Assembly (NCBI GenBank): GCA_963588595.1
Contig: CAVAIA010000019.1
Coordinates: 3,626-67,625, forward strand
Source of the DNA: Phoenicibacter sp963588595
GTDB taxonomy: Bacteria > Actinomycetota > Coriobacteriia > Coriobacteriales > Eggerthellaceae
Direction of reading: 5' to 3'
DNA: 64,000 nt
A program made the position numbers and the translations under genes. This document shows, piece by piece, positions 36,609-45,751 of the stretch. Each line of letters begins with the position of its first letter. The first letter of the stretch is position 1. The notes under the pieces are model-generated. The model ran no database searches, was not told the DNA's origin, and saw nothing but the letters and a program-made list of their open reading frames with translations.

Positions 36609-36953
36609 TTATCGAACGTTAACATCTTTAACAAAGACATTAACTTCAACATTATCAATTCCCGCATACTCCTTCAAAACGAATTGAATTCTTTCCCTCA
36701 AATTGTCCGACACAGTGCCGATGTTGGTTCCATATTCGACAACCACATAAACATCAACACTAACTAAATCGCCTTCTACGATAACTTTCACACCCTTTTT
36801 AAGGCGTGTAATAGGTAAAACTCCTAAGATAGTGTCTATGGGGCTTGCTGAAGTCATTCCAACAACACCATAGCATTCGAGTGCCGCATAACCAACTAAA
36901 TCAGCCAACACTGCATTAGAAATTTCTAAGTTACCACTAACTTTATCGACCAT
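36609..36953 (-). CDS. Asp23/Gls24 family envelope-stress protein (YloU-like)
   Basis: 114 residues covering one Asp23 domain (GNLEISNAVLADLVGYAALE, VDVYVVVEYGTNIGTVSDNLRERI). These small cytoplasmic proteins associate with the membrane and are linked to alkaline or cell-wall stress. The YloU-YloV pairing with the downstream FakA-like gene is conserved in many Gram-positives. 54 bp separate the genes. It is divergent from the NSS transporter. Confidence 0.88.
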   Translation of the reverse strand: MVDKVSGNLEISNAVLADLVGYAALECYGVVGMTSASPIDTILGVLPITRLKKGVKVIVEGDLVSVDVYVVVEYGTNIGTVSDNLRERIQFVLKEYAGIDNVEVNVFVKDVNVR

Positions 36954-37150
36954 AAAACAACCTCACTTTAAGGTTCAAAAAACACATAAACGTCAATCTG
37001 CACTTAATTCTAAATAACAATTTTACCAAAATTAGCACACTTATAAAAAAGTTAGTTATTAGAGAGAAAAAAACAAAAGTATATATGTTATATTTCTATC
37101 TACGCTTGAACCAAATTTTCCATTATTAATAAAAAGAAAAGAGAGAAATT

Positions 37151-38557
37151 ATGTCAGAAGCGCAAGAAACAAAGACGAGAGAAAAATTTAAATCTAGATT
37201 TGGATTTATTATGATCAGCGCAGGGTGCGCGATTGGTCTTGGGAACGTTTGGAGATTCCCTTACATAACAGGAGAGAACGGCGGCGCTGCTTTTTTGATT
37301 CTTTATTTGATTTTTTTAACAATCTTTGCGATGCCAATCTTAATAATGGAATTCGCTGTCGGCAGAGCAGGCAGAGCAGGGGCTGGTCAAGCCTTTAACA
37401 GGCTTGAAAAACCTGGCTCAAAGTGGCACCTTCACAAATGGGTTTGCCTATTTGGCAACTATTGCCTAATGATGTTCTACACGACAGTAACAGGATGGTT
37501 CCTAGCCTACATTATTTATTGCTTAACTGGAACATTCGACGGTAAGTCGGAGACTCAAATTGCGAATGTTTTTTCTGGTCTCTTAGCAGACCCAGTCCAA
37601 TTAACTATATTTATGCTCATAGTTGTCGCAATCGGATTTTTTATATGCAGGGCTGGAGTCGAAAACGGAATAGAGAAAATTACAAAATGGATGATGGTTG
37701 CTCTATTCGTCATCATGATAGTCCTATGCATTCATTCATTCACGCTTTCAGGCGCGCCAGAAGGTCTCGCTTTTTATTTGATGCCAGACTTTGGGAAAAT
37801 GTTCGATGGCGGAATAACTAACGTAATCAATGTTTGTTTTGATGCTATGGGGCAATCATTCTTCACGCTTTCAATTGGCATCGGTTCAATGCTTATATTC
37901 GGCTCATACATAGACAAAGACTACTCTTTGACAGGAGAAGGTGTTAGAATATGCGCTCTTGACACAGCAGTCGCCTTTATGGCTGGACTTATCATTTTTC
38001 CAGCTTGCTTTACGTATGGAATTCAAGCAGACTCAGGCCCAGGGCTTGTTTTTATAACCCTTCCAACTGTCTTCTCGCAAATGCCTTTCGGAAGCCTTTG
38101 GGGGGCGTTATTCTTCGTTTTCATGGCATTTGCAGCTCTCTCAACCGTAATTGCAGTGTTCGAAGCAATCATTGCATGGTGCATGGATCACTACGGTTGG
38201 GATAGAAAAAAGTCATGTCTAATAAATTGCACCTTGTTAGCAATTCTTTCGATGCCTTGCATTTTAGGATTTAATTTGTGGTCAGGCTTCACAATTCCTG
38301 GAATTGGAGACATCCAATCGTTAGAAGACTTTATCGTTTCTAACAATTTGCTTCCATTAGGCTCTCTTGTTATCCTCCTATTTTGCACAAGAAAATCTGG
38401 ATGGGGCTGGGATAACTTTATTAAGGAAGCCGATTCTGGCAAAGGGTTAAAGTTCCCTAAATGGGCAAAAGGATATATGAGCTATTTCGTTCCAATCTTT
38501 GTTTTGTTAGTAATATTATCTGGATATATTCCTATCATCCTAAAGATTGTTGGATAA
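37151..38557 (+). CDS. Neurotransmitter:sodium symporter (NSS/SNF) family transporter
   Basis: 468 residues with 11-12 predicted membrane helices. The TM1 signature GLGNVWRFPYITGENGGAAF contains the unwound sodium and substrate site of the LeuT fold. The family imports amino acids or related amines with Na+. Substrate cannot be told from sequence. The gene is alone between a divergent asp23 gene and a LuxR-like gene. An AAAGAGAG site precedes the ATG. The Na+ dependence fits the NhaD-like antiporter elsewhere in the window. Confidence 0.92.
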   Translation: MSEAQETKTREKFKSRFGFIMISAGCAIGLGNVWRFPYITGENGGAAFLILYLIFLTIFAMPILIMEFAVGRAGRAGAGQAFNRLEKPGSKWHLHKWVCLFGNYCLMMFYTTVTGWFLAYIIYCLTGTFDGKSETQIANVFSGLLADPVQLTIFMLIVVAIGFFICRAGVENGIEKITKWMMVALFVIMIVLCIHSFTLSGAPEGLAFYLMPDFGKMFDGGITNVINVCFDAMGQSFFTLSIGIGSMLIFGSYIDKDYSLTGEGVRICALDTAVAFMAGLIIFPACFTYGIQADSGPGLVFITLPTVFSQMPFGSLWGALFFVFMAFAALSTVIAVFEAIIAWCMDHYGWDRKKSCLINCTLLAILSMPCILGFNLWSGFTIPGIGDIQSLEDFIVSNNLLPLGSLVILLFCTRKSGWGWDNFIKEADSGKGLKFPKWAKGYMSYFVPIFVLLVILSGYIPIILKIVG

Positions 38558-38645
38558 CCGCTTACACAATTTAACGTCAATTGTTAAATAATTGTAAACT
38601 ATAATGACGTTTCGTGGCCTTAGAGTAGAAAGGAAGTGCCACATT

Positions 38646-39176
38646 ATGGAACGCATTAATTATTCAACATCCAGCATTAAAACGTCTGGAAACAAAAAGT
38701 CCTGCAAGAACCCTAAAAACACTTACACTCCCGATGTGAGTGCAGCCCAAATTGCAATAGATGCAATAGAGCTTATCATGGTTCTTTATGCGAGGAGCGA
38801 AGCGCCTAATTTGGGAAAATCTATACCAATAATTACTAAGGTGCCAGAAATTTTATCGAGTATTTCTGAAGAAAAGAAACTTGCCATCGGTGCAGTTGCT
38901 CAATCTAGAACAGACTTATTATCTGAGCTAGATGAACGCATGAGACAAATGTATTTTACCTACATGGACGCTTATAACTTTGAAATGAAAGAGAAAGAAA
39001 TTGCTTGGCTTTTGCTTAAAGCTAATTCAACAAAAGAGTGCGTCTTAAAGATGAAAACGAGCGAATCATCATTTAGATATTCAATTCGAAGAATGTTGAG
39101 CAAAACAAAAACTTCATCAAAAAACGAAATGATTTCGAAAATTAGAAACGAAATCGAAGAAGGCATTCCAAGATAA
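38646..39176 (+). CDS. Small LuxR/GerE-like HTH protein, divergent
   Basis: 176 residues from the ATG at 38646, preceded by an AAAGGAAG site. Residues ~115-176 line up with a LuxR/GerE helix-turn-helix (EKEIAWLLLKANSTKECVLK, then SSFRYSIRRMLSKTKTSSKNEMI), although several usually conserved positions differ. The first ~110 residues match no family I recognise and contain no membrane helix. A TATAAT sequence at 38600-38605 may be its promoter. Being just downstream of the NSS transporter, it might control that gene, but nothing shows this directly. Confidence 0.55.
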   Translation: MERINYSTSSIKTSGNKKSCKNPKNTYTPDVSAAQIAIDAIELIMVLYARSEAPNLGKSIPIITKVPEILSSISEEKKLAIGAVAQSRTDLLSELDERMRQMYFTYMDAYNFEMKEKEIAWLLLKANSTKECVLKMKTSESSFRYSIRRMLSKTKTSSKNEMISKIRNEIEEGIPR

Positions 39177-39246
39177 AAAGTTTTCTAAAAAAACTCAAGT
39201 TATGTCATATAATAGATAGCCGTCGTTGATTTACGACAATCAAAGT

Positions 39247-39323
39247 GGCTCCGTCGTCTAGCGGTCTAGGACGCCGCCCTCTCAAGGCGGAGGTCGCCGG
39301 TTCAAATCCGGTCGGAGCTACCA
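39247..39323 (+). tRNA. tRNA-Glu (anticodon CUC)
   Basis: A full cloverleaf can be drawn. The 7-bp acceptor stem (GGCTCCG with CGGAGCT) ends in a G-U pair. The anticodon stem CCGCC/GGCGG closes a 7-base loop CTCTCAA with anticodon CTC. The T arm carries GGTTCAAATCC, and CCA is encoded. A TATAAT box lies at 39208-39213 upstream and a run of seven T follows at once, acting as part of a terminator. It reads GAG codons. Confidence 0.95.
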
Positions 39324-39398
39324 TTTTTTTGATTTATCTTTTAAAATCCTTCATCCCCCTAAAAAGTTCAAATTGAAGCAAATTTGATAAAATTAATG

Positions 39399-39790
39399 AG
39401 CGCGCGGATGTTCGGGCAGTCGCTTAAACATTGAGAAATTTTTCAATTTAAGAGGAAAGTCCGGGCTTCTAAGAGACAAGATGCCAGTTAACGACTGGGC
39501 GGGGAAACCCGACGGAATAGTGTCGCAGAAAAGAAGACTCCCACTGCTTAGCACCAATAAGTGCAAGTAAGAGAAAAGCTGAAACGGTGTGGTAAGAGCG
39601 CACCAGCACGTTGGTAACAACGTGGCTTGATAAACCCCATCTGAAGCAAACGCAAATAGGAAAACATATAGGGCGTCTCTTCCCTGTTTTCGGGTTGCGT
39701 GCTTGAGGTGTGCGGCGACGCACATCCTAGATAAATGGCTGCCAGGTTTTAAAACCCACACAGAACCCGGCTTATAGAACATCCGCGCTA
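39399..39790 (+). ncRNA. rnpB: RNase P RNA (bacterial class A)
   Basis: About 390 bases. The ends pair (GCGCGGATGTTC with GAACATCCGCGC, helix P1/P2). Universal core segments are present: GAGGAAAGTCCGGGC near the 5' end, AACGGTGTGGTAAGAGCGCACCA-type core in the middle, and the 3' AGAACCCGGCTTATAG. This ribozyme trims tRNA 5' ends. It lies 75 bases after tRNA-Glu. No clear U-rich terminator follows it. Confidence 0.97.
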
Positions 39791-39831
39791 ATTTAAAATG
39801 TCTTATGTAATTTAAATTTAGTTAGGCTTAA

Positions 39832-40656
39832 CTAGTCAAGATCGTCGTCGTCAGCAATCTCTCCAAAGCCACTCATATCTTTTTCAACAAATGACGAATT
39901 AGTTGAGACTTCCTCTTCGTCAGAAACGTCAATCACTGGAGCAACTTCATTTATGGCAACCTCACTATTTGAAGAGCCATTGCCACCAGTCATGTCAAAC
40001 GTCGAAGCAGTATTATGTTGAAATCCTAAGCTGTTCAATTTTGAACTTGCATCATTGATAAGATCGCGCAAGAGGTCTGCGTACTCATTTCGACTATCTT
40101 CTTTGTTCTCTTCGAGTTCAGCAATAGCCTTCATAATCGCTTCTTTTTCTTCTTCTGCGCGATTTATGATCTTGCCAGCCTCTTCATTAGCATCCTCAAT
40201 AGTTGAATCTGCCTTTGAATTTGCATTTGCGATTATCTCATCTGCAGATTTTTGCGCAACTATCAAAGCTTGCGAAATTGCAGAATCATCTGCCGTCTTC
40301 GAATTTAACTTCTCGTTAAGAGAAGCAATCAGTCTATCTTTCTCATCGATGATTGAGCGAAGTTGTTCTGCGCTCTCAACATCAACGTCATCTTTGTCCA
40401 CATTGATTGCACCATGCTCTGGGACTTGGTTATCTGTATTAATATTGTTATCTTTGTCATTAGCATTTTGAACATTATCATCAAATTTTTCAGCCTTAGG
40501 CGATCCTTGATTAGATTGAAGTGTGGCAACAAGCTTATTGAGATTATCTATCTCAGTTGCAACATGCTCCAAAAAAACATCTACTTCGTCAACGTCATAA
40601 CCTTTCTTAGAAATCGAAAAACTAACATTTTCTATGTCTTGAGCAGTGATTGCCAT
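39832..40656 (-). CDS. DivIVA-domain protein
   Basis: 274 residues. The N-terminal DivIVA motif (ITAQDIENVSFSISKKGYDVDEVDVFL) covers residues 3-~40, followed by a coiled coil, an Asp/Asn-rich spacer and a second long coiled coil (~95-200), then an acidic tail. DivIVA proteins bind negatively curved membrane at poles and septa and organise wall growth in Actinobacteria. It is divergent from the ModE-like gene by 64 bp. Confidence 0.88.
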   Translation of the reverse strand: MAITAQDIENVSFSISKKGYDVDEVDVFLEHVATEIDNLNKLVATLQSNQGSPKAEKFDDNVQNANDKDNNINTDNQVPEHGAINVDKDDVDVESAEQLRSIIDEKDRLIASLNEKLNSKTADDSAISQALIVAQKSADEIIANANSKADSTIEDANEEAGKIINRAEEEKEAIMKAIAELEENKEDSRNEYADLLRDLINDASSKLNSLGFQHNTASTFDMTGGNGSSNSEVAINEVAPVIDVSDEEEVSTNSSFVEKDMSGFGEIADDDDLD

Positions 40657-40720
40657 CTTCTTATCTCCTTTTGACTCAATTAAAATTACTAGTCAATTCT
40701 ACCATAAAGTTAAATGTATA

Positions 40721-41077
40721 ATGGATTATGTGAGCATTGACACGAACATAAGACCAGCTATTAAGCTCTCGATAGTTAATTCAAACTCAAAGGCACGCGC
40801 GGTTTTTGGAAGAGGGGTTGTTGAACTTCTCCTAAATGTTGAAAAGGATGGATCACTAAACAAAGCTGCAAAACAAATGAATATGTCTTATTCCAAAGCT
40901 TGGAAATTAATTCAACAAACTGAAGAAGCATTGGGTTTACAACTGTTAATCAAAAAACGCCCTAATGGAAGCGAACTTACTGAAGAAGCTAAAAAGCTTT
41001 CACACACATACGTCAAGCTTTTAGAAAAAATTCAAAAAGAATCAGAAAAACGATTTTTAGAACTTATGAATGAGTAA
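40721..41077 (+). CDS. ModE N-terminal-like winged-helix protein
   Basis: 118 residues from the ATG at 40721 (the frame is open upstream, but that part would overlap the divergent divIVA start). The core LLLNVEKDGSLNKAAKQMNM followed by SYSKAWKLIQQTEEALGLQL is the LysR-like winged helix of ModE. The C-terminal molybdate-binding TOBE/MOP domains are absent, so it is a short DNA-binding-only form. Such proteins often regulate molybdate transport or molybdoenzymes, but no such genes are near. Confidence 0.75.
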   Translation: MDYVSIDTNIRPAIKLSIVNSNSKARAVFGRGVVELLLNVEKDGSLNKAAKQMNMSYSKAWKLIQQTEEALGLQLLIKKRPNGSELTEEAKKLSHTYVKLLEKIQKESEKRFLELMNE

Positions 41078-41111
41078 GTTTTAATTAAACTTTAAAGCAA
41101 GTCAACGAAGA

Positions 41112-42635
41112 CTAACTATTGTCGCTATTGTAATCTTGACCTAAAACAACGAGAATGCTTGCGTTCATAATGTATGTGCCATCGTTCTTTTGAACTTGAT
41201 CACAACCAAGCTTGCTTGCTATTATCCGCGCATCTTGGCTTATTGTATCATCGTTATAGATAACCATGGTGGTCGCATAGTCGGAAGAATCTGCATTGCC
41301 TGCAACAACGTTGGTATATCCAAATGCCTTCAGACGTTCAACAGCAGAAGCTGCAATTCCTGAAATCTCTGTTCCATTCCTTACAGCAACTGAAACAGAA
41401 GGGCTAACTGGAGAAGTAGCAGAAGATGCACTAACATCGCCGCCACTTGAGGTGCCTCCGCTCGCAATAACAATGCCAGTCGCTTCATCAACTTGAGTCT
41501 CTGTCGGGGGATCACCTGCATCCATCCTCTTCATCATTTGCTCCCATTGGGTCTTATAAACAAAGTCATACCAAACGCCATCAACATATTGAGAAGTTTT
41601 TGGCATAGAAGCTGTGTAGATGTTTGATGAGTCCATTCCTTGCAAACCCTTTGCGATGTTTAATATAGACCCAACATCTAAGTCTGTGTCAACGTATTGA
41701 ACAACCGTGTTGATCGTGTTTACTATTGTTGCGATATCGCTAGCCAAAAGTTTTGTTGCAACAGCGCTAATCACTTGACGTTGATAAGCAGTTCTAAGTG
41801 CATCTCCATCACCTAGATAGTCATAAGTGTGGCGTGAGCGGCATAAAGACAACGCTTGCCATCCATCCAGAGTATTTTTTCCCGCAGGAACATAATAGCC
41901 CGTGTTAGAGTCGTTGATTTCAACCGCAACATCAATTTCAACTCCACCAACCGCGTTTACTCCTGCGATAAATCCATTAAAGTCGATTTCGGCATAGTGA
42001 GAAATTGGAACGCCAGCGATTTGTGAAACTGTTTGAACAGTCAAAGAAGGTCCACCATAAGCGTACGCTGCATTGAGCTTTTGTGTGCCATATCCTGTTG
42101 GATTCGAAGTTGTCCCACCAAGATTAGTGATTTGCAAATCCCTTGGTAAGCTCACCATGGAGATCTTTTTGTTCTTTACATCAACACGTGTCAAAATTAT
42201 TGTGTCACACCGATAGCTTGAAAACTCACCGCTAGATTCACGCTCCGCACTCTTGTCAACACCCAACAAAAGCATATAGAATGGCTCACTTGAATCGACA
42301 GGAGTTAGAGCCTCCCTAAGCGATTCGTCAATATCCCCATTCATTTGGCTATTTAAATAGAACACATAAGCGCAAGCAGCTGCTATCCCCAAAAGAAGAA
42401 TAACTAGGACTGTGCATCCTGCGACCAATAATCTCTTTTTACGCTTCCTTTTCTTTCTTAAGGCAACATACTTTGCATTGCTCCTTGAGTCAGAAAAAGC
42501 TTCACCAACCGTCGCCGTTTGAGTTAATGGAGAAATAGGGAAATCGTCTCCCTTAGATCCACGATCAGTTGTGTGATTCTCTTTACTCTTGCTCGAAAAA
42601 GAGAAATTTTCTTTCTTATCGTTGCGTTTTCGCAT
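41112..42635 (-). CDS. LytR-CpsA-Psr (LCP) family wall-polymer transferase with LytR_C domain
   Basis: 507 residues. A polar cytoplasmic N terminus, one membrane helix (~70-93) and the LCP catalytic domain (~135-290) with LLLGVDKS, the Arg/Asp pair in YRCDTIILTRVD and MVSLPRDLQI. A C-terminal LytR_C domain (~400-500) follows a Ser/Thr/Val linker. LCP enzymes transfer lipid-linked glycopolymers to peptidoglycan outside the membrane. The stop is 34 bp from the ModE-like stop (convergent); the start is 8 bp after ligA. Confidence 0.92.
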   Translation of the reverse strand: MRKRNDKKENFSFSSKSKENHTTDRGSKGDDFPISPLTQTATVGEAFSDSRSNAKYVALRKKRKRKKRLLVAGCTVLVILLLGIAAACAYVFYLNSQMNGDIDESLREALTPVDSSEPFYMLLLGVDKSAERESSGEFSSYRCDTIILTRVDVKNKKISMVSLPRDLQITNLGGTTSNPTGYGTQKLNAAYAYGGPSLTVQTVSQIAGVPISHYAEIDFNGFIAGVNAVGGVEIDVAVEINDSNTGYYVPAGKNTLDGWQALSLCRSRHTYDYLGDGDALRTAYQRQVISAVATKLLASDIATIVNTINTVVQYVDTDLDVGSILNIAKGLQGMDSSNIYTASMPKTSQYVDGVWYDFVYKTQWEQMMKRMDAGDPPTETQVDEATGIVIASGGTSSGGDVSASSATSPVSPSVSVAVRNGTEISGIAASAVERLKAFGYTNVVAGNADSSDYATTMVIYNDDTISQDARIIASKLGCDQVQKNDGTYIMNASILVVLGQDYNSDNS

Positions 42636-42643
42636 GAGAAAAA

Positions 42644-44779
42644 TTATACACTATCAAAATATGAGTTAGGATTTTTTAAAAGATCCAAGAAATCTTGTTC
42701 TGTCATAACGCGAACACCAAGTTCTCTTGCCTTTTTCTCTTTCGAACCAGAACGTTCACCTGCTACGACAAAGGACGTATTTTTAGAAACAGAACTCGTC
42801 ACTTTAACTCCAAGATCCCGCAAAGCATCCGATGCTTCATCTCTAGACATACCACTAATCGTTAAAGTGCCTGTCAAAACAGCGCTAAAACCGCTAAGAG
42901 GAGTTGAAGCCTCATCAATTTTATAATTAGATTTCATCAAAACACCTAGGTTTTTCAGGCGATTAACAACATTTATGTTGTCCTCAACTTTAAAGAAATC
43001 TTTAATAGAGTGAGCAACGATATCACCCACCCCTTCAACGCTTGTCAAAGCATCTTCACTTGCATCTATCAAACTTTCAATGTCCAAAAATTTTCTTGCA
43101 AGATCTCTCGACATATTTTTTCCAACTCCAGGAATTCCAAGCCCATTTATGACACGAGAAAGATCATTTTCCTTTGAGCTTTGAATTGATTGATAAATTT
43201 TTGATGCGTTCTTAACGCCCACGCTGACAAAATTTCCTTCTCCATCGACTCTACTCGTTGGAATTTTAGATATTTCTTCCTGCGTAAGTGTGTAAAAATC
43301 ACTTACGTCTCTAACTCTCCCTGACTGATCTAAGTTGCCTATTATCTCAGCTCCAAGACTATCGATGTTCATTGCCTCCCTGCTTGCCCAATACTTTAAT
43401 CTCTCAAACCTTTGAGCTTTGCAATCGAGACTAACGCATCTAAAAGCAACTTCCCCATCAAGTTGGACAACATTGCTTCCACAAACAGGGCATTTATTTG
43501 GCATCTTCCAAGAAATAGATTCTTTTGGTCTTAAACTTTTAATAGACCCAACTATCTCTGGAATAACATCACCAGCTTTGTGAACGATAACAGTATCCCC
43601 AACTCTAACGTCTTTTCTTGCCACCTCATCAGCGTTGTGCAAGGTCGCACGGCTAACAAGAGAGCCAGCAATCATGACAGGTTCTAGCTCCGCTACCGGA
43701 GTTAGCACTCCAGTTCTGCCAACTTGAACTGTTATTTCTTTTAGGATCGTAGTTTTTTCCTCAGGCGGAAATTTATATGCAATTGCCCACTTTGGAGCGC
43801 GAGACGTAAATCCGAGAGATTCTTGAAGCAAGAAATCATCAACCTTAACAACAACCCCATCAATGTCATAGGCAAGCAAGTCTCTCTTTTCAAGGCATTT
43901 TTCACAAAATGCTTTAACCTCAACTCTCGATGTCGCCAAAATAACGTCAGGATTGGTGTTAAAGCCGCTATTTTTAAGCCAAGTTAAAAACTCAAATTGA
44001 GACTTTATCTTCACGTCAGAAGTCTTTGCTAATGAATATATAAAAGTCTCAAGCTTTCTCTTTGAGGTCACTTGTGGATCTTTTTGTCTGAGAGAGCCGG
44101 CAGCGGCATTTCTTGGATTCTTAAAAATTTTCTCCTTTTTTTTACGACTCCCCCCAGCTAAAATTTCTTGGTCTATCTTCTCATTTAACTTAATTGCTTC
44201 ATCATTTAATTTCAAGAAAGCATCCTTGGGCATATAAACTTCGCCTCTAAGCTCAATCTCATCTGCTGCCAAGGAATTCGAAAAAACATCACTTTCTATA
44301 AGTTTAGGAACATCTTTTACAGTAAAAATGTTTTGCGTAACATCTTCGCCAACTTCTCCATCTCCTCTAGTTGACGCTTGATATAACTTGTTATCTTTGT
44401 AACTTAGCGCAATAGAAGACCCATCAATCTTTAACTCGCAACAAAGTTTTGGGAAAAACCCAAGTTCTCTCTCGACCCTAAACATCCACTCATCAAGTTC
44501 ATCAAATCCCATGGCATCATCCAAAGAATACATTCGATTTGCATGAGCAACCTTGCTAAATGTGCTAGAAATAGCGTGCCCTACGACTTTTGTTGGAGAA
44601 TCTTTTCTTACATACTCAGGATATTGAGCCTCCAAACTCTTTAATTCGCGCATAAGCGAATCATACGCAGCATCGCTTAAAGTGGGTTCATCCTTGCCAT
44701 AATATAGCTCTTGAGCTTCTAAAATCTCATTTGTCAGTTCTTTAATTCTGTTTTCTACATTTTCCATGCTAACTTTCAT
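42644..44779 (-). CDS. ligA: NAD+-dependent DNA ligase LigA
   Basis: 711 residues, slightly longer than usual. The adenylation Lys is in CCELKIDGSSIAL. The OB fold (VQVGRTGVLTPVAELEPV), four-Cys zinc finger (CPVCGSNVV...CVSLDCKAQR), helix-hairpin-helix repeats (GLGIPGVGKNMS) and C-terminal BRCT domain (~640-705) are all present. An insert of ~10 extra basic residues near 215 (SRKKKEKIFKNPRNAAAGSLRQ region) accounts for some added length. It seals nicks in replication. It is divergent from the methionine aminopeptidase gene. Confidence 0.96.
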   Translation of the reverse strand: MKVSMENVENRIKELTNEILEAQELYYGKDEPTLSDAAYDSLMRELKSLEAQYPEYVRKDSPTKVVGHAISSTFSKVAHANRMYSLDDAMGFDELDEWMFRVERELGFFPKLCCELKIDGSSIALSYKDNKLYQASTRGDGEVGEDVTQNIFTVKDVPKLIESDVFSNSLAADEIELRGEVYMPKDAFLKLNDEAIKLNEKIDQEILAGGSRKKKEKIFKNPRNAAAGSLRQKDPQVTSKRKLETFIYSLAKTSDVKIKSQFEFLTWLKNSGFNTNPDVILATSRVEVKAFCEKCLEKRDLLAYDIDGVVVKVDDFLLQESLGFTSRAPKWAIAYKFPPEEKTTILKEITVQVGRTGVLTPVAELEPVMIAGSLVSRATLHNADEVARKDVRVGDTVIVHKAGDVIPEIVGSIKSLRPKESISWKMPNKCPVCGSNVVQLDGEVAFRCVSLDCKAQRFERLKYWASREAMNIDSLGAEIIGNLDQSGRVRDVSDFYTLTQEEISKIPTSRVDGEGNFVSVGVKNASKIYQSIQSSKENDLSRVINGLGIPGVGKNMSRDLARKFLDIESLIDASEDALTSVEGVGDIVAHSIKDFFKVEDNINVVNRLKNLGVLMKSNYKIDEASTPLSGFSAVLTGTLTISGMSRDEASDALRDLGVKVTSSVSKNTSFVVAGERSGSKEKKARELGVRVMTEQDFLDLLKNPNSYFDSV

Positions 44780-44866
44780 CTCTTAAAGTCACAAAATAAT
44801 TTACGTATTAAAATAATTATAATATTTAAAAAAATTTATCAATATTAGGCTCGGTGACAAATTTAA

Positions 44867-45751
44867 ATGTATGACAATTTTTGTGATTTAGGAAGAAATG
44901 ATCTTTGTTGGTGTGGGTCAGGGAAAAAGTATAAAAAATGCCACGCCGATTTTGATGAAAAATTACAAAATCTCTTTCTTCAAGGAGAGATCGTTCCTTC
45001 AAGGGAATTAATAAAAACAAAAGAAGACATAGAAGGCATTAAAGAAAGCGCAAAAGTTAACATAGGAGCTCTAGACGAAGTTGAAAAAAATATAAAGGTC
45101 GGGACAACGACTGAAGAGATTGACAGATGGGTCTATGATTTCACGCATGATAATGGAGCTGTGCCCGCTCCTCTTAATTATGAAGGATTCACTAAAAGTT
45201 GTTGCACGTCGATAAATGATGTTGTTTGCCATGGAATTCCTAGTAAAAAAGAAGTTTTAAAAAATGGAGACATCGTCAACGTTGACTGCTCAACAATCAA
45301 GGGAGGCTATTTCTCAGACTCTAGCAGAATGTTCATTGTGGGGGATGCGTCAAGCGAAACTAAAAAATTTGTTGAGACAGTCAAAAAATCGATTAATGTT
45401 GGATTGACAGAAGTTAGGCCTTGGTTTCATTTGCATGACATGGCAAAAGCTATCGACGATTATATTCACAGAAAAGGTTATTCAGTCGTTCGCGAATATG
45501 GAGGCCACGGAATTGGCAAAGAATTTCACGAAGACCCTTGGGTTTCTCACACTCCAAAAGCAGGACAAAACATGATAATGCCTCCAGGAATGTGTTTTAC
45601 GATTGAACCGATGGTGAATATGGGAAGTTACAAAATAACGGACAATGCAAAAGATGGGTGGACTGTTAAAACAAAAGATGGCAGCCTCTCAGCTCAATGG
45701 GAAATTCAATTAGTTGTCACTGAGACGGGTTATGAAATTCTATCTTACTAA
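44867..45751 (+). CDS. map: Methionine aminopeptidase (type I) with N-terminal SEC-C motif
   Basis: 294 residues. Residues ~8-27 form a SEC-C zinc motif (GRNDLCWCGSGKKYKKCH). The aminopeptidase fold follows, with the five metal ligands: Asp in VNVDCSTIKG, Asp in YFSDSSRMF, His in GGHGIGKEFHEDP, Glu in CFTIEPM and Glu in SAQWEIQL. The last motif usually reads QFEHT, so one neighbouring residue differs. The enzyme removes initiator Met at the ribosome, where the SEC-C motif may dock. Its stop overlaps by 4 bases the stop of the convergent aroQ-pepP gene. Confidence 0.92.
   Translation: MYDNFCDLGRNDLCWCGSGKKYKKCHADFDEKLQNLFLQGEIVPSRELIKTKEDIEGIKESAKVNIGALDEVEKNIKVGTTTEEIDRWVYDFTHDNGAVPAPLNYEGFTKSCCTSINDVVCHGIPSKKEVLKNGDIVNVDCSTIKGGYFSDSSRMFIVGDASSETKKFVETVKKSINVGLTEVRPWFHLHDMAKAIDDYIHRKGYSVVREYGGHGIGKEFHEDPWVSHTPKAGQNMIMPPGMCFTIEPMVNMGSYKITDNAKDGWTVKTKDGSLSAQWEIQLVVTETGYEILSY

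Noticed and set aside
39397..39790. Protein-coding frames on the minus strand here
   Set aside because: They lie antisense to the RNase P RNA, whose conserved core and paired ends explain the sequence.
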